Positions 51,393 through 60,424 of a DNA stretch of 64,000 nucleotides are shown piece by piece. How positions within the stretch are numbered: position 1 is the stretch's first letter; every line of letters begins with the position of its first letter. The stretch covers positions 1 to 64,000 of the forward strand of contig CAUWHJ010000008.1 of NCBI GenBank assembly GCA_963558655.1. The letters run 5' to 3'. The stretch comes from UMGS1590 sp963558655. Its GTDB lineage: Bacteria; Bacillota; Peptococcia; Peptococcales; Peptococcaceae. The translations under genes were made by a program, and so were the position numbers. The notes under the pieces were generated by a model. That model saw only the letters and a list, made by a program, of their open reading frames with translations, was not told the DNA's origin and ran no database searches.

Positions 51393-53112
51393 AACGCTGC
51401 GTTGGTTAATGGCAATGCTTGCGCCGTATCGGTGGCAGGTGTTTTTTGGCAGTGTGCTGGTGGCATTGACGGTTTTGGGCAATGTGGGGCTTTTGGCAAC
51501 GTCCGGTTTGCTTTTGTCGAAGGCCGCCTTAACGCCCGAAGTGTTGCTTTTGATGCCCTTGATTACAGGGGTGCGCTTTTTTGGCATAGGACGTGCGGTG
51601 CTGCGCTATGCTGAGCGTTTGTTGAACCACAGCATTGCCTTTCGTATTCTCGGCCGTTTACGCAGAGATTTTTATGACCATCTGGAACCGCTTGTGCCAG
51701 ATGCCTTGCCCAACTATTCAAAGGGCAAGCTCTATAACCAGTTTATGACAGATATTGAGGTTTTACAGTATTTCTATCTCAAAGCGGTGTCGATTCCTTT
51801 GGGAAGCCTTTTTATTTATACGGCGTGTGCGCTTTTTTTGGCGTTTTTTGAACCACGCTTGATTCCTTTGTTGCTCGTTGGTCAGCTTGTTGCCGGTTTT
51901 GTGATGCCTTGTTTGGCGGTTTCCGGTGGGCGCAGCGATAAGCAGGAGGCGGCAGAGGTACAACAGGCCTTGTCAGAACAGTTTCTTGAGCACAAGCAAG
52001 GGTTGACCGATTTGCACCTGTTTGGCAAAATCGAAACGATGACTCAGGCGTTGCAGCGGAAAACAGCGCAGCTGACAGTCTTGCATATGCGTATGAGTCT
52101 GAAAAAGAAGCTGCTCAGTCGTCTTACCTTCGCCCTTAGCCACCTCACTATGCTGGCAGCACTGTGGCTGATGCTGTCTACGGTGCAAACGCAGCGTCTT
52201 GACGGGGTGTATGTTGCCATGTTGGCTTTGTTGGTGCTGGCTAGTTTTGAAGCCATCTTGCAAATGCCAGAGGCGGTGTTGCAGATGGAAGAATCAGTGC
52301 AGGCGGCAGAAGAGATGCGTGCTGTTTATGAGCAGCCATGCGTGGAACGACCGCTGACAACGGCGGAACCTTCTTCGTACACGCTGACCTGCGAACACCT
52401 CGATTTTCATTATCATCAAGATGGGCGACATTTGATTGAAGATTTGAATTTGGCCATTCCGGAAGGGCAGCATTTGGCCATTGTTGGCGAGAGTGGCAGC
52501 GGTAAATCTTCGCTGGCAAGGGTGCTCGCCGGGCAGTGGCAAATTGACGGCGGCAGTCTCCTTTTGGGCGATGTGCCATTGGCGGCGCTGGACGATGCTA
52601 CCTTACATCGGCTGATAGCCAGCGTGGACCAGGAAAGCTATTTCTTTTACACGTCCATTCGTGAAAATATGCAGTTGGCCAATGTGCAGGTGACCGATGA
52701 AGCCATCTGGCAAGCCTTGGCCATGGTGGAATTGGAAACATTGGTGCGTGCCATGCCGCAGGGATTGGACACGGTGTTGGCAGAAAATGCAGCGGCGCTT
52801 TCCGGGGGCGAACGTCAGCGTTTGGCCATTGCCCGCATGATTGTGCAGGAACCGCGCATTGTCATCTTAGATGAAGCTTTACAAAAGCTCGACAAGCGTA
52901 TGGCAGAACGCATTTTTGCACGGCTTTTAGCATGGGGCGAAGGGCGCACGATGATTGTCATAAGCCACAGTTTGTCCATGGTGGCTGGGCTTGACTTGTC
53001 TTGCGTGATGTCATATGGTAAAATCATTGAACAAGGTGCACACGCTGCGCTTCTAAAGAAAGAAAATGGTTCTTATCGGGCCTTGTATGATATTGAACGA
53101 TCTCAGTTTTAA
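51385..53112 (+). CDS. cydC: Glutathione/cysteine ABC exporter subunit CydC
   Basis: A 575-aa half transporter, partner of CydD, exporting thiols so that cytochrome bd can be assembled. Membrane domain first, then Walker A GESGSGKSSLARVL, signature LSGGERQRLAIARMI, Walker B IVILDEALQKLD. ATG 51385 follows GGAGG by 9 bases; the out-of-frame ATG at 51380 and the upstream frame to 51331 are rejected. Confidence 0.92.
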   Translation: MVKTLRWLMAMLAPYRWQVFFGSVLVALTVLGNVGLLATSGLLLSKAALTPEVLLLMPLITGVRFFGIGRAVLRYAERLLNHSIAFRILGRLRRDFYDHLEPLVPDALPNYSKGKLYNQFMTDIEVLQYFYLKAVSIPLGSLFIYTACALFLAFFEPRLIPLLLVGQLVAGFVMPCLAVSGGRSDKQEAAEVQQALSEQFLEHKQGLTDLHLFGKIETMTQALQRKTAQLTVLHMRMSLKKKLLSRLTFALSHLTMLAALWLMLSTVQTQRLDGVYVAMLALLVLASFEAILQMPEAVLQMEESVQAAEEMRAVYEQPCVERPLTTAEPSSYTLTCEHLDFHYHQDGRHLIEDLNLAIPEGQHLAIVGESGSGKSSLARVLAGQWQIDGGSLLLGDVPLAALDDATLHRLIASVDQESYFFYTSIRENMQLANVQVTDEAIWQALAMVELETLVRAMPQGLDTVLAENAAALSGGERQRLAIARMIVQEPRIVILDEALQKLDKRMAERIFARLLAWGEGRTMIVISHSLSMVAGLDLSCVMSYGKIIEQGAHAALLKKENGSYRALYDIERSQF

Positions 53113-53123
53113 GGATGATGAGT

Positions 53124-53939
53124 ATGTACGCATTGAAACATTCCGGTGGGCTTGTCTGGGTTGAAGCCGATGCCTTAGCAGCAGAGCCGGACATTCTCCA
53201 CGCTTTTTCTACCCGACATGGCGGGCACAGTCACTTTCCTTATCAGTCGTTAAACCTTGGGCTGCACACCCGTGATGACATCATGACCGTGCGTGCGAAC
53301 CGTGACCGTTATGTGACCAACTTTGGCATCAGCCCGAGTGAGGTGGTCAGTCTCCATTTCATTCATTCCAACAAGGTGCTTGAAGTTGGCGCAGCAGATG
53401 GCGGCAAAGGCTTTCACTCACCGGCAGATGCGCTTGGTGATGCCGATGGCATGATTACCAATGTGCCACGGCGTGCCCTTTTTGTTACCTATGCCGACTG
53501 TGTACCCGTGCTTTTTTATGATCCGGAGCATAAGGCGATTGGCGCCTGCCATGCCGGTTGGCGTGGGACGGTGGCAGGTATTGTGATGGAAACGCTTAAA
53601 GCCATGCAGGCGGCTTATGGTACGAAGCCGGAAGACGTGCTTTGTGCTGTGGGGCCGGGGATTGATCCGGATCACTTTGAAGTGGGCGAAGAGGTGGCAG
53701 AAGCGGTGCGTGCCCATGCTGTCAAACCGGAACGCCTGCTTAAAGAGCGTGCCAACGGAAAATATCTTTTCAATATTTGGCAGGCGAATATCGATCAGCT
53801 GCTTACGATGGGCGTGCCTCAGACGCAAATAACGCTGGTGGACCTCTCTACCTTTGCGCGCGATGATCTCTTCTTCTCGTATCGCCGCCGTTTTGGCGGT
53901 GAAGTGGGACGTCAGGCTGCGTTCATCATGTTAAAATAA
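53124..53939 (+). CDS. pgeF: Multicopper-oxidase-like laccase-domain protein (PgeF/YlmD)
   Basis: A 271-aa protein of the YfiH/DUF152 family, with FVTYADCVPVLFYDPEHKAI, ACHAGWRGTVAGI and the zinc/active-site Cys and His residues. Members are purine nucleoside phosphorylase/adenosine deaminase-like enzymes and peptidoglycan-editing factors. ATG 53124 is 10 bases after AAGGA; ATGs at 53115 and 53118 are closer alternatives. It follows cydC by 11 bases. Confidence 0.9.
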   Translation: MYALKHSGGLVWVEADALAAEPDILHAFSTRHGGHSHFPYQSLNLGLHTRDDIMTVRANRDRYVTNFGISPSEVVSLHFIHSNKVLEVGAADGGKGFHSPADALGDADGMITNVPRRALFVTYADCVPVLFYDPEHKAIGACHAGWRGTVAGIVMETLKAMQAAYGTKPEDVLCAVGPGIDPDHFEVGEEVAEAVRAHAVKPERLLKERANGKYLFNIWQANIDQLLTMGVPQTQITLVDLSTFARDDLFFSYRRRFGGEVGRQAAFIMLK

Positions 53940-53948
53940 GGAGACCTC

Positions 53949-54629
53949 ATGCTTTCAAAACGCTTAGAAGCCGTGGCAGAACGGGTGCCTCAAGCGGCAC
54001 GAATGGCTGACATCGGCTGTGACCATGCTTATCTACCCCTGGCTTTGCTTCAACGCGGCCAGGTTTCTTATGCCATTGGCTGTGATGTCAATGCCGGGCC
54101 GTTAGAAGCGGCGCGAAAAAATGCAGCACAGGCCGGCGTGGCGTTGGAACTGCGTTTGGCTGATGGCTTGGCAGCATTGCAGGTGGGCGAAGTGGATGTT
54201 GTCACCTTGGCTGGCATGGGTGCAGGGCTGATGGTTGACATTCTGTCGGCGGAACCAGCCGTGACAGCGGCACTCAAACGCATTGTTGTTTCGCCGAATG
54301 TGGCGCCGTGGCTGTTGCGGCAGTGGGCGATGCGCGCAGGGTTTGCTGTCTGCGAAGAAACCGTTGTAGAGGAACACGGGCATTATTACGAAGTGTTTGC
54401 ACTGGAGCCTGCCGCTGAGCGGCCGGTGTATGATGAGATGGCCTTGTATTTTGGCATTACCTTGCCAAAGCAGCAGGATGCCGTAACGACAGCTTATTTT
54501 GCAGCACGCAAAGCTAGCGATGCCAAACTTTTAGCCGCCTGGGAGGCGGTGCGAGAGCGGCGGGACGATGTCGCTGAGCGTTATGCACGGCTGCATGGAT
54601 TGTGGCAGCGATGGGAGGAGATGCAGTGA
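53949..54629 (+). CDS. trmK: tRNA (adenine22-N1)-methyltransferase
   Basis: A 226-aa class I SAM methyltransferase, TrmK (YqfN). It has MADIGCDHAYLPLALLQRG as SAM loop, GCDVNAGPLEAARKNA and the LAGMGAGLMVDIL segment, followed by the C-terminal coiled-coil region. It methylates A22 in tRNA. AAGGAG precedes the start. The stop shares a base with the start of the Nif3 gene (TGATG), the usual neighbour in Bacillota. Confidence 0.93.
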   Translation: MLSKRLEAVAERVPQAARMADIGCDHAYLPLALLQRGQVSYAIGCDVNAGPLEAARKNAAQAGVALELRLADGLAALQVGEVDVVTLAGMGAGLMVDILSAEPAVTAALKRIVVSPNVAPWLLRQWAMRAGFAVCEETVVEEHGHYYEVFALEPAAERPVYDEMALYFGITLPKQQDAVTTAYFAARKASDAKLLAAWEAVRERRDDVAERYARLHGLWQRWEEMQ

Positions 54630-55732
54630 TGCAAGTAAAAGAAATAGCGCGCATTGTAGAAAATCTGGCGCCAACGCATCTTAAAGAAGAATGGGATAAT
54701 GTTGGGTTGCAGCTGGGCGACCCGAACGCATCGGTGCAGCGTATTCTTTTGGCACTTACGCCTTCTCTGAGCGTGGTTGAAGAAGCGGTGGCACAGGGCG
54801 CTGATATGATTGTCAGCCATCACCCCCTCCTTTTCAAAGGAACAAAAACCCTGTGCACCGATAAAACCATTGGTGCCATAAGCCGACTGTGTTTCAAACA
54901 CGATATTGCCATCTACTGCGCGCACACCAACCTCGATGTGGCGTGGGGCGGTGTCAACGATGTGTTGGCGGAATGTTTGGGCTTGACAGATGTTGCGCTT
55001 TTGCAGGAAACAGAGTGTAAAACACGCTATAAAGTGGTGGTGTTTGTGCCGCTTGACCATTTGGCAGCGGTTCAACAAGCGATGTTTGCTGCCGGTGCCG
55101 GCGCCCAGGGTGCTTACAAAGAATGTGCCTGGACGGTAAACGGAAAAGGACAGTTTGCGCCGCAAGAAGGAGCGACCCCTTATCTGGGGCAGGTTGGGCG
55201 TGTGGAACACGTTGAGGAAGCTCGGCTGGAAGTGCTTGTCGATTTGGAGTGCTTGCAAAACGTGCTGGCTGCCATGAAAGAGGCACATCCTTATGAAGAA
55301 GTGGCGTATGATGTTTTTCGGAATGAAGCCAGCGTTGTGCGTCAGGGTTTGGGGCGCATCGGACGGCTATCTGCACCAAAACGGCTCGATGCCTGGCTAG
55401 AAGAGGTTAAGGAACGCCTGGGCATTTCACGGCTTGCTTTTGCCGGTGACGGCACACGCATGGTGGAACGAGTGGCGCTTTGCGGTGGCAGTGCCACAGA
55501 ATTTTTGAACGTGGCAAAAGCAAAAGGCGCCGATGTGTATGTGACAGGGGATATGAAATATCACGATGCACAGCAGGCGGTAGAACTGAATTTGCCGATG
55601 GTTGATGTATCGCATTTTGCCGGCGAACGTCCGGTGCTGGCAAAATTGCAGCACTTACTCAAGGCGGCTTGCGGCTCAGCGGTTGATGTGCGTATTTCGC
55701 AAAATGAACGTGATTTTATTCAGTATCAATAA
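54629..55732 (+). CDS. Nif3-like dinuclear metal centre protein (GTP cyclohydrolase 1 type 2 family)
   Basis: A 367-aa Nif3/YqfO protein. Metal-site motifs: EEWDNVGLQLGD, IVSHHPLLF, AHTNLDVAWGGVND near the start, and DVSHFAGERPVL near the end; between them is the inserted PII-like domain (residues ~125-235) found in longer members. Function remains unclear. GGGAGGAG 8-10 bases upstream sets ATG 54629. Confidence 0.92.
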   Translation: MQVKEIARIVENLAPTHLKEEWDNVGLQLGDPNASVQRILLALTPSLSVVEEAVAQGADMIVSHHPLLFKGTKTLCTDKTIGAISRLCFKHDIAIYCAHTNLDVAWGGVNDVLAECLGLTDVALLQETECKTRYKVVVFVPLDHLAAVQQAMFAAGAGAQGAYKECAWTVNGKGQFAPQEGATPYLGQVGRVEHVEEARLEVLVDLECLQNVLAAMKEAHPYEEVAYDVFRNEASVVRQGLGRIGRLSAPKRLDAWLEEVKERLGISRLAFAGDGTRMVERVALCGGSATEFLNVAKAKGADVYVTGDMKYHDAQQAVELNLPMVDVSHFAGERPVLAKLQHLLKAACGSAVDVRISQNERDFIQYQ

Positions 55733-55767
55733 TCTATATCAACAATCAAAAGAAGAGGAGCATGGGA

Positions 55768-56805
55768 ATGAAAAAATGGACCAAACGATTAAGTGCTATA
55801 TTGCTTTGCGGCGCATTGGCACTGAGTATGACTGCTTGCGGCGGCAATGAGACTGCCAATTCCGGCAGTGAAACACCGATGAGCTCGGCACCGGCTGCTG
55901 AACATACGCAGGAAACTGCCGACGTTATTCGTGTGGGGGTGCTCTCCATTGAGGACAGCCTGCCGGTATTTGCTGCCGAGCAGGAGAATATGTTTGCAGA
56001 AGCTGGGCTTCAGGTGGAAATTTATCCATTTAAGAGCAGCTCTGATCAATCCAAGGCTGTTGAAGCCGGCGAATTGGATATTGTTATGAACGACATGATT
56101 GTACAGAGCTTGATGAAGAAAGCCGATACTGATACGAAGGTGGTCAGCATGGCTTTTGGTGCCACCCAGGAAGAAGGACGTTTTGTTGTGGTGGCTGCGC
56201 CAAACAGCGGCATCAGCAAGCCGGAAGATTTGCAGGGTAAGCGTGTGGCTATTTCCACGAACACCATGATGGAATACCTGATGAACCAATATGAAAATTA
56301 TTACCATCTTGACGCAGATAGCATTGAACTGGTAAATATGCCGGATTTGATGCTGCGTGTGGAAACCTTGCTTCAAGGTAAAGATATTGATGCAGCCATT
56401 TTGCCGGACCCATTGGCATCGTTTGCACTGGCGAATGGCGCAATCAGCGTGATTGATGATACAACGCTGGATGAGAATTTTTCGCAGTCTGTCTTTTTAG
56501 CGACAGATGCCTTCATGACAGAACACCAACCAGAGTTAGATGCCTTCATGGACGTGCTTTTCCAAGCCATGACAGATATCAATGAACATCCAGATAAATA
56601 CCGTGCACTGCTTATGGAAAAAGCCAATGTGCCAGAAACGCTTCAGGACAACTATCCAATGCCTACCTTTAGCCCTGGCACAGTGCCAAGTGAAGAAGAA
56701 GTAGCACGCTTGGAGGCCTGGATGGTGGAAACCAAGATGCTGGACAAGGTGTACAGCTATCCGGATTTGGTCAGCGACGCCTATGAGAAAGAGGCAGCAG
56801 AGTGA
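55768..56805 (+). CDS. ABC importer substrate-binding lipoprotein (NMT1/SsuA type)
   Basis: A 345-aa lipoprotein: signal peptide with lipobox LSMTAC, a Ser/Glu-rich linker, then a periplasmic-binding fold of the NMT1/THI5/taurine type (VGVLSIEDSLPVFAAEQENM, ELDIVMNDMI, LQGKRVAISTNTMMEYLM). It captures a small organic ligand, perhaps a sulfonate, pyrimidine or related compound. AAGAGGAG is 7 bases before ATG 55768. It is 35 bases after the Nif3 gene and is followed by its ATPase and permease. Confidence 0.88.
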   Translation: MKKWTKRLSAILLCGALALSMTACGGNETANSGSETPMSSAPAAEHTQETADVIRVGVLSIEDSLPVFAAEQENMFAEAGLQVEIYPFKSSSDQSKAVEAGELDIVMNDMIVQSLMKKADTDTKVVSMAFGATQEEGRFVVVAAPNSGISKPEDLQGKRVAISTNTMMEYLMNQYENYYHLDADSIELVNMPDLMLRVETLLQGKDIDAAILPDPLASFALANGAISVIDDTTLDENFSQSVFLATDAFMTEHQPELDAFMDVLFQAMTDINEHPDKYRALLMEKANVPETLQDNYPMPTFSPGTVPSEEEVARLEAWMVETKMLDKVYSYPDLVSDAYEKEAAE

Positions 56806-57533
56806 TTTACCGTTTAGAAAATGTGTCATATATGTATAAGGAAAGCAGCAAAGCCATCCTGACACGGTTTGACTGGCAGATCAAGGCTCAGGAACGCTGG
56901 GCCTTGATTGGGCCGTCGGGTTGTGGAAAAACAACGCTGCTTTATCTTTTGGCCGGGCTCAAATCTCCGAGCACCGGCCGTGTTCTTTATCATGAGCAAG
57001 TGGCACAGGCGCCGATGGAAAAAGTGAGCTTTATTCAGCAGCATTACGGGCTTTTTCGCTGGAAAACGGTGCGTCAAAATCTGGCTTTGCCGTTACAGCT
57101 CAAAAAAGTGCCAAAAAAAGAACAGGAAGCACGTATCCGGCGTGAGCTTAAACGCTTGGGGCTGGAAGGCTTGGAAGAGCATTTTCCTTCTGCGCTTTCC
57201 GGCGGGCAGTGTCAGCGTGTGGCCATTGGTCGTGCGCTGATTGATGAGCCGGAAGTGCTGTTGATGGACGAACCGTTTTCTGCGCTTGATGCGCTGACGC
57301 GCGAGGGTTTACAGGAGGAGGTTCTGCGGCTTTCTCTTGAAAGCGGCGTAACGATGGTACTGGTGACGCACAGCATTGAAGAGGCGGTATATATGTGCGA
57401 CCATCTGTTGGTTTACAGCAGCGAAGGGCCAGTTGCGATTGACAATAGCACCACACCGCATCAACGTTATGATGCACAGTTTGTGGCACAATGTGCAGAA
57501 GTGAAACGATTATTGGAGGCGACAATGGCATGA
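56802..57533 (+). CDS. ABC importer ATPase (nitrate/sulfonate/thiamine type)
   Basis: A 243-aa ATPase with a GTG start overlapping the binding-protein stop. Walker A GPSGCGKTTLLYLLAG, signature LSGGQCQRVAIGRAL, Walker B VLLMDEPFSALD, H-loop VTHSIEEAVYMCD. It is typical of the SsuB/TauB/NrtD group and powers the adjacent permease. Confidence 0.92.
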   Translation: MIYRLENVSYMYKESSKAILTRFDWQIKAQERWALIGPSGCGKTTLLYLLAGLKSPSTGRVLYHEQVAQAPMEKVSFIQQHYGLFRWKTVRQNLALPLQLKKVPKKEQEARIRRELKRLGLEGLEEHFPSALSGGQCQRVAIGRALIDEPEVLLMDEPFSALDALTREGLQEEVLRLSLESGVTMVLVTHSIEEAVYMCDHLLVYSSEGPVAIDNSTTPHQRYDAQFVAQCAEVKRLLEATMA

Positions 57534-58267
57534 AACATAAAGGCGTATCCATTTTGGTAGCCTCTCTCTTGTTGCTGCTTCTTTGGCAAGGTGCCAGCAT
57601 GGCGTTGGATAAGGCGTTTTTGCCGGGACCTTGGACCTCATTCAAAGCCTTTTTGGCACTTTGTCAAAATGGCGATATGTGGCCGCAGTTTAGCATCAGT
57701 GCAGCGCGTGTGTTGATAAGCACAGCACTTGGCGTGGTGCTGGCAGTGCCCTTGGGCATGGCTTGCGGCCGTTCGGAGATGCTTTATCAAGTGGCAACAC
57801 CGTTGGTGGCCATTCTCTATCCATTGCCAAAAGTGGTGTTTTTGCCAATTTTGGTGGTGCTTTTTGGACTGGGTAATCTGCCGAAAATTATTCTTATTAC
57901 GCTCATTATTTTCTTTCAGATTTTTGTGGTGGTTTGCGATGCGTCGCACCAACTGCCGCAGGAAAGTGTGGACGCCATGCACACGATGAGCAAGAAACGC
58001 CTGGACGTGTTTCGTCATTTGCTGTTACCGGCGTGCTTGCCATCGGTGCTGACCAGCCTGCGTATTTCCATTGGCACATCGGTGGCGGTGCTCTTTTTTG
58101 CCGAGACCTTTGCGTCTTTTGACGGCTTGGGCTATCTGATTCTTGATGGCATGGAGCGCCGTGAATATCCGGATATGTTTGCGGGCATTATTGGCATGGC
58201 ACTCTTGGGCGTGTTGTTGTATGAATGTATCTATTATTTGGAGAAACGCTGCTGCCGCTGGCTGTAA
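57530..58267 (+). CDS. ABC importer permease (SsuC/TauC type)
   Basis: A 245-aa permease with about six membrane segments and the EAA-like loop DAMHTMSKKRLDVFRHLLLPA. It overlaps the ATPase gene by four bases (ATGA). With the two preceding genes it forms a complete importer. Ligand unknown; no riboswitch is visible before the operon. Confidence 0.9.
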   Translation: MKHKGVSILVASLLLLLLWQGASMALDKAFLPGPWTSFKAFLALCQNGDMWPQFSISAARVLISTALGVVLAVPLGMACGRSEMLYQVATPLVAILYPLPKVVFLPILVVLFGLGNLPKIILITLIIFFQIFVVVCDASHQLPQESVDAMHTMSKKRLDVFRHLLLPACLPSVLTSLRISIGTSVAVLFFAETFASFDGLGYLILDGMERREYPDMFAGIIGMALLGVLLYECIYYLEKRCCRWL

Positions 58268-58389
58268 CTCGGCGGACGACCTGAGCAAGTCGTTAAACGG
58301 CTTTTTTTCATTGTTAGTAATATGGAGATAATGTTGATATTTGGTGTAAATTACGCCGAAAGGCTTTTCTAAATGCCAATCCTGCGCTA

Positions 58390-58398
58390 TGATATAAT
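58390..58398 (+). promoter_or_regulatory. Extended -10 promoter for lipoprotein/two-component operon
   Basis: TGATATAAT, an extended -10 with perfect TATAAT, 26 bases before the lipoprotein start. No good -35 is seen, as often with extended -10 promoters. Confidence 0.55.
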
Positions 58399-58423
58399 AG
58401 ATTGGTAATGAGAAGGAGGCAGT

Positions 58424-59722
58424 ATGAAAAAAACAGCTATCATTTTTGCACTGACACTCTGTGCAATGACGTTGAGTGGATGTTCCATCTTATTTGAAGA
58501 ACCGTCCACCCTGATCCTTCCACCAGCCAGTGACCAGGAGGAATATGTTGAGCGTACGCTCATCAACTCTTTTCTCAGCAATGGAGAGCACCTCGTTGTG
58601 CCTGAGGATATGGAAGATCCTGCTGCTTTTATTGATCTTGACCTTGATGGAGACGATAGCAACGAAAAACTCGCTTTTTGGTCAAACAACAATGGCCATG
58701 AAGTGGGCGTGCTGCTGATGAAACAAGGCGCAGATGGCAGCTGGGAATTGTTGGATCAGATTCGCCAATATGGAAACGATGTCAACTATTTCAAAATGGT
58801 TGATCTTGATAATGACGGCAACGATGAAGCCTGCATCGGAATTGATGTTGGCGGTAATAATGTGCTTTATGTTTACAAATTGAGCGGAGAAGGTTTTTCT
58901 GAAATCAAACAGTTTAACTATTCGTATTTGGAAATTGCCGACATGAACGGCGATGGTGCCAATACCATTCTCTGCGCGCTGAACGATTACGACGACACCA
59001 CACCAACAGCCACGCTGACCATGTACGCTGGCAGCGGCACCATGGAAAGCCTTTATCAGAAAACCTTTGACGGCAACTGTATTGAAATGGCGTTTGGGCC
59101 GGTCAGTACCACCAAAACAGGGCTGTATTTTATTCACACCAACAATTACAGCGACCTTAACGTGGAGCTTTTGCTGCCAACAGAGGAAAATGGCTTTGAT
59201 GAACAGTTGACAGCCAGTGTGCGTTATGCGAACGCAACCGGCTCCGGCAATCCGATTATCAGCGATGTGACAGGTGATGGTGTGCTTGACGTGCGTACTT
59301 TGGTGGAACCAACAGAACCTTCCCAAAAAGGGGATGGTGATGCGCTCTATATTTGGAAATCCTGGGACGGTGCCGATTATTTGTCAAACGTGTATGGTGT
59401 TTTTGAAAACACCACTGACGGTTATAGTTTTGTGCTGCCGTCGTATTGTCTGGATACCGTGCGTTACCAATGGATTTCTGAAAAAGGCAACAGTCAGGTG
59501 CGTTTTTACGATGGCGCTGCCAGCGAACCATCAATTATTCTCTATGCCCTGACCGGCGCAGATGAGCGTGGAATCGCCAATTATCCGGGTATTATAGCAC
59601 TCGGCACCTCGCCAAGTTCGCAGCGTTCTTATTATGCACTGTGCAATACCCAAACCTTTGCGGGGCAATTTATTGATATGAACAATATGAAACAATTCTT
59701 CCAAATTAAAGGAGGACAATGA
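58424..59722 (+). CDS. Lipoprotein with FG-GAP/VCBS-like calcium-binding repeats
   Basis: A 432-aa lipoprotein: signal peptide ending in lipobox LSGC, then at least four Asp-rich loops spaced along the chain (DLDLDGDDSNE, DLDNDGNDEA, DMNGDGANT, DVTGDGVLDV), the pattern of calcium-binding beta-propeller repeats. Its specific role is unknown. Its last codons contain the ribosome binding site of the response regulator, one base downstream, so it belongs to the two-component operon and may be its accessory sensor. AAGGAGG precedes the ATG. Confidence 0.75.
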   Translation: MKKTAIIFALTLCAMTLSGCSILFEEPSTLILPPASDQEEYVERTLINSFLSNGEHLVVPEDMEDPAAFIDLDLDGDDSNEKLAFWSNNNGHEVGVLLMKQGADGSWELLDQIRQYGNDVNYFKMVDLDNDGNDEACIGIDVGGNNVLYVYKLSGEGFSEIKQFNYSYLEIADMNGDGANTILCALNDYDDTTPTATLTMYAGSGTMESLYQKTFDGNCIEMAFGPVSTTKTGLYFIHTNNYSDLNVELLLPTEENGFDEQLTASVRYANATGSGNPIISDVTGDGVLDVRTLVEPTEPSQKGDGDALYIWKSWDGADYLSNVYGVFENTTDGYSFVLPSYCLDTVRYQWISEKGNSQVRFYDGAASEPSIILYALTGADERGIANYPGIIALGTSPSSQRSYYALCNTQTFAGQFIDMNNMKQFFQIKGGQ

Positions 59723-59723
59723 T

Positions 59724-60422
59724 ATGGATCATAAGATTTTAGTTGTAGAAGATGAAGAAGCCATTCGTGGTTTTATTAAAGTGAATCTGAAACGCAACAA
59801 CTTTGATGTAATCGAAGCCGGCAGCGGCGAAGAAGCCTTGGAAAAACTTGATGACACAGTGGACATTGTTCTGCTCGATGTCATGCTTCCAGGCATGAAC
59901 GGTTATGAAGTGTGCGCCAAAGCACGCGAGGCTTTTCCACAGTTGGGGGTTATTATTCTGACCGCCAAAGGGCAGGAAGAAAACAAGATTGAAGGCTTGG
60001 AAGCCGGCGCCGATGATTATATTGTCAAGCCATTCAGCCCAAAAGAACTGTTGGCACGCATCAATGCCTTGCTGCGGCGTCTGTCCATTCAGGTGGACGA
60101 AGCAGGCGAAGAAACCAAGGAACTGGTAACAGGCATCTTTACAATGAACATTGATGAGCGCCGTTTCCTGAAGAATGGTGAAGAAATTGAACTGACGCCA
60201 ATCGAGTTCTCCTTAGTGAAATATTTCATGGAAAATGCCAATAAAGCGGTACACCGTGATGAAATCCTCAACAATGTGTGGGGCTATAATTATGTAGGCG
60301 ACTTTAAGATTGTCGATGTCAATATTCGCCGCATTCGCCAAAAAATTGAAGAAGACCCATCAAAACCAAAGTACATTGAAAAAGTATGGGGCTATGGCTA
60401 CCGTTGGTGGGGTGGTGATTGA
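59724..60422 (+). CDS. OmpR-family response regulator
   Basis: A 232-aa regulator: receiver domain with the acidic pair EDEE, phosphoacceptor in VLLDVMLPG, Thr in ILTAKG and Lys in YIVKPF; then an OmpR-type winged helix with LTPIEFSLVKYFMEN and VDVNIRRIRQKIEEDP. AAAGGAGG at 59708-59715 lies inside the lipoprotein gene. The stop overlaps the histidine kinase start. Confidence 0.94.
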   Translation: MDHKILVVEDEEAIRGFIKVNLKRNNFDVIEAGSGEEALEKLDDTVDIVLLDVMLPGMNGYEVCAKAREAFPQLGVIILTAKGQEENKIEGLEAGADDYIVKPFSPKELLARINALLRRLSIQVDEAGEETKELVTGIFTMNIDERRFLKNGEEIELTPIEFSLVKYFMENANKAVHRDEILNNVWGYNYVGDFKIVDVNIRRIRQKIEEDPSKPKYIEKVWGYGYRWWGGD

Positions 60423-60424
60423 TT

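Noticed and set aside
58276..58312. Terminator after the ABC importer
   Set aside because: A short ACGAC/GTCGT stem is present, but the T run lies about eight bases beyond it, so I do not list it as a supported terminator.
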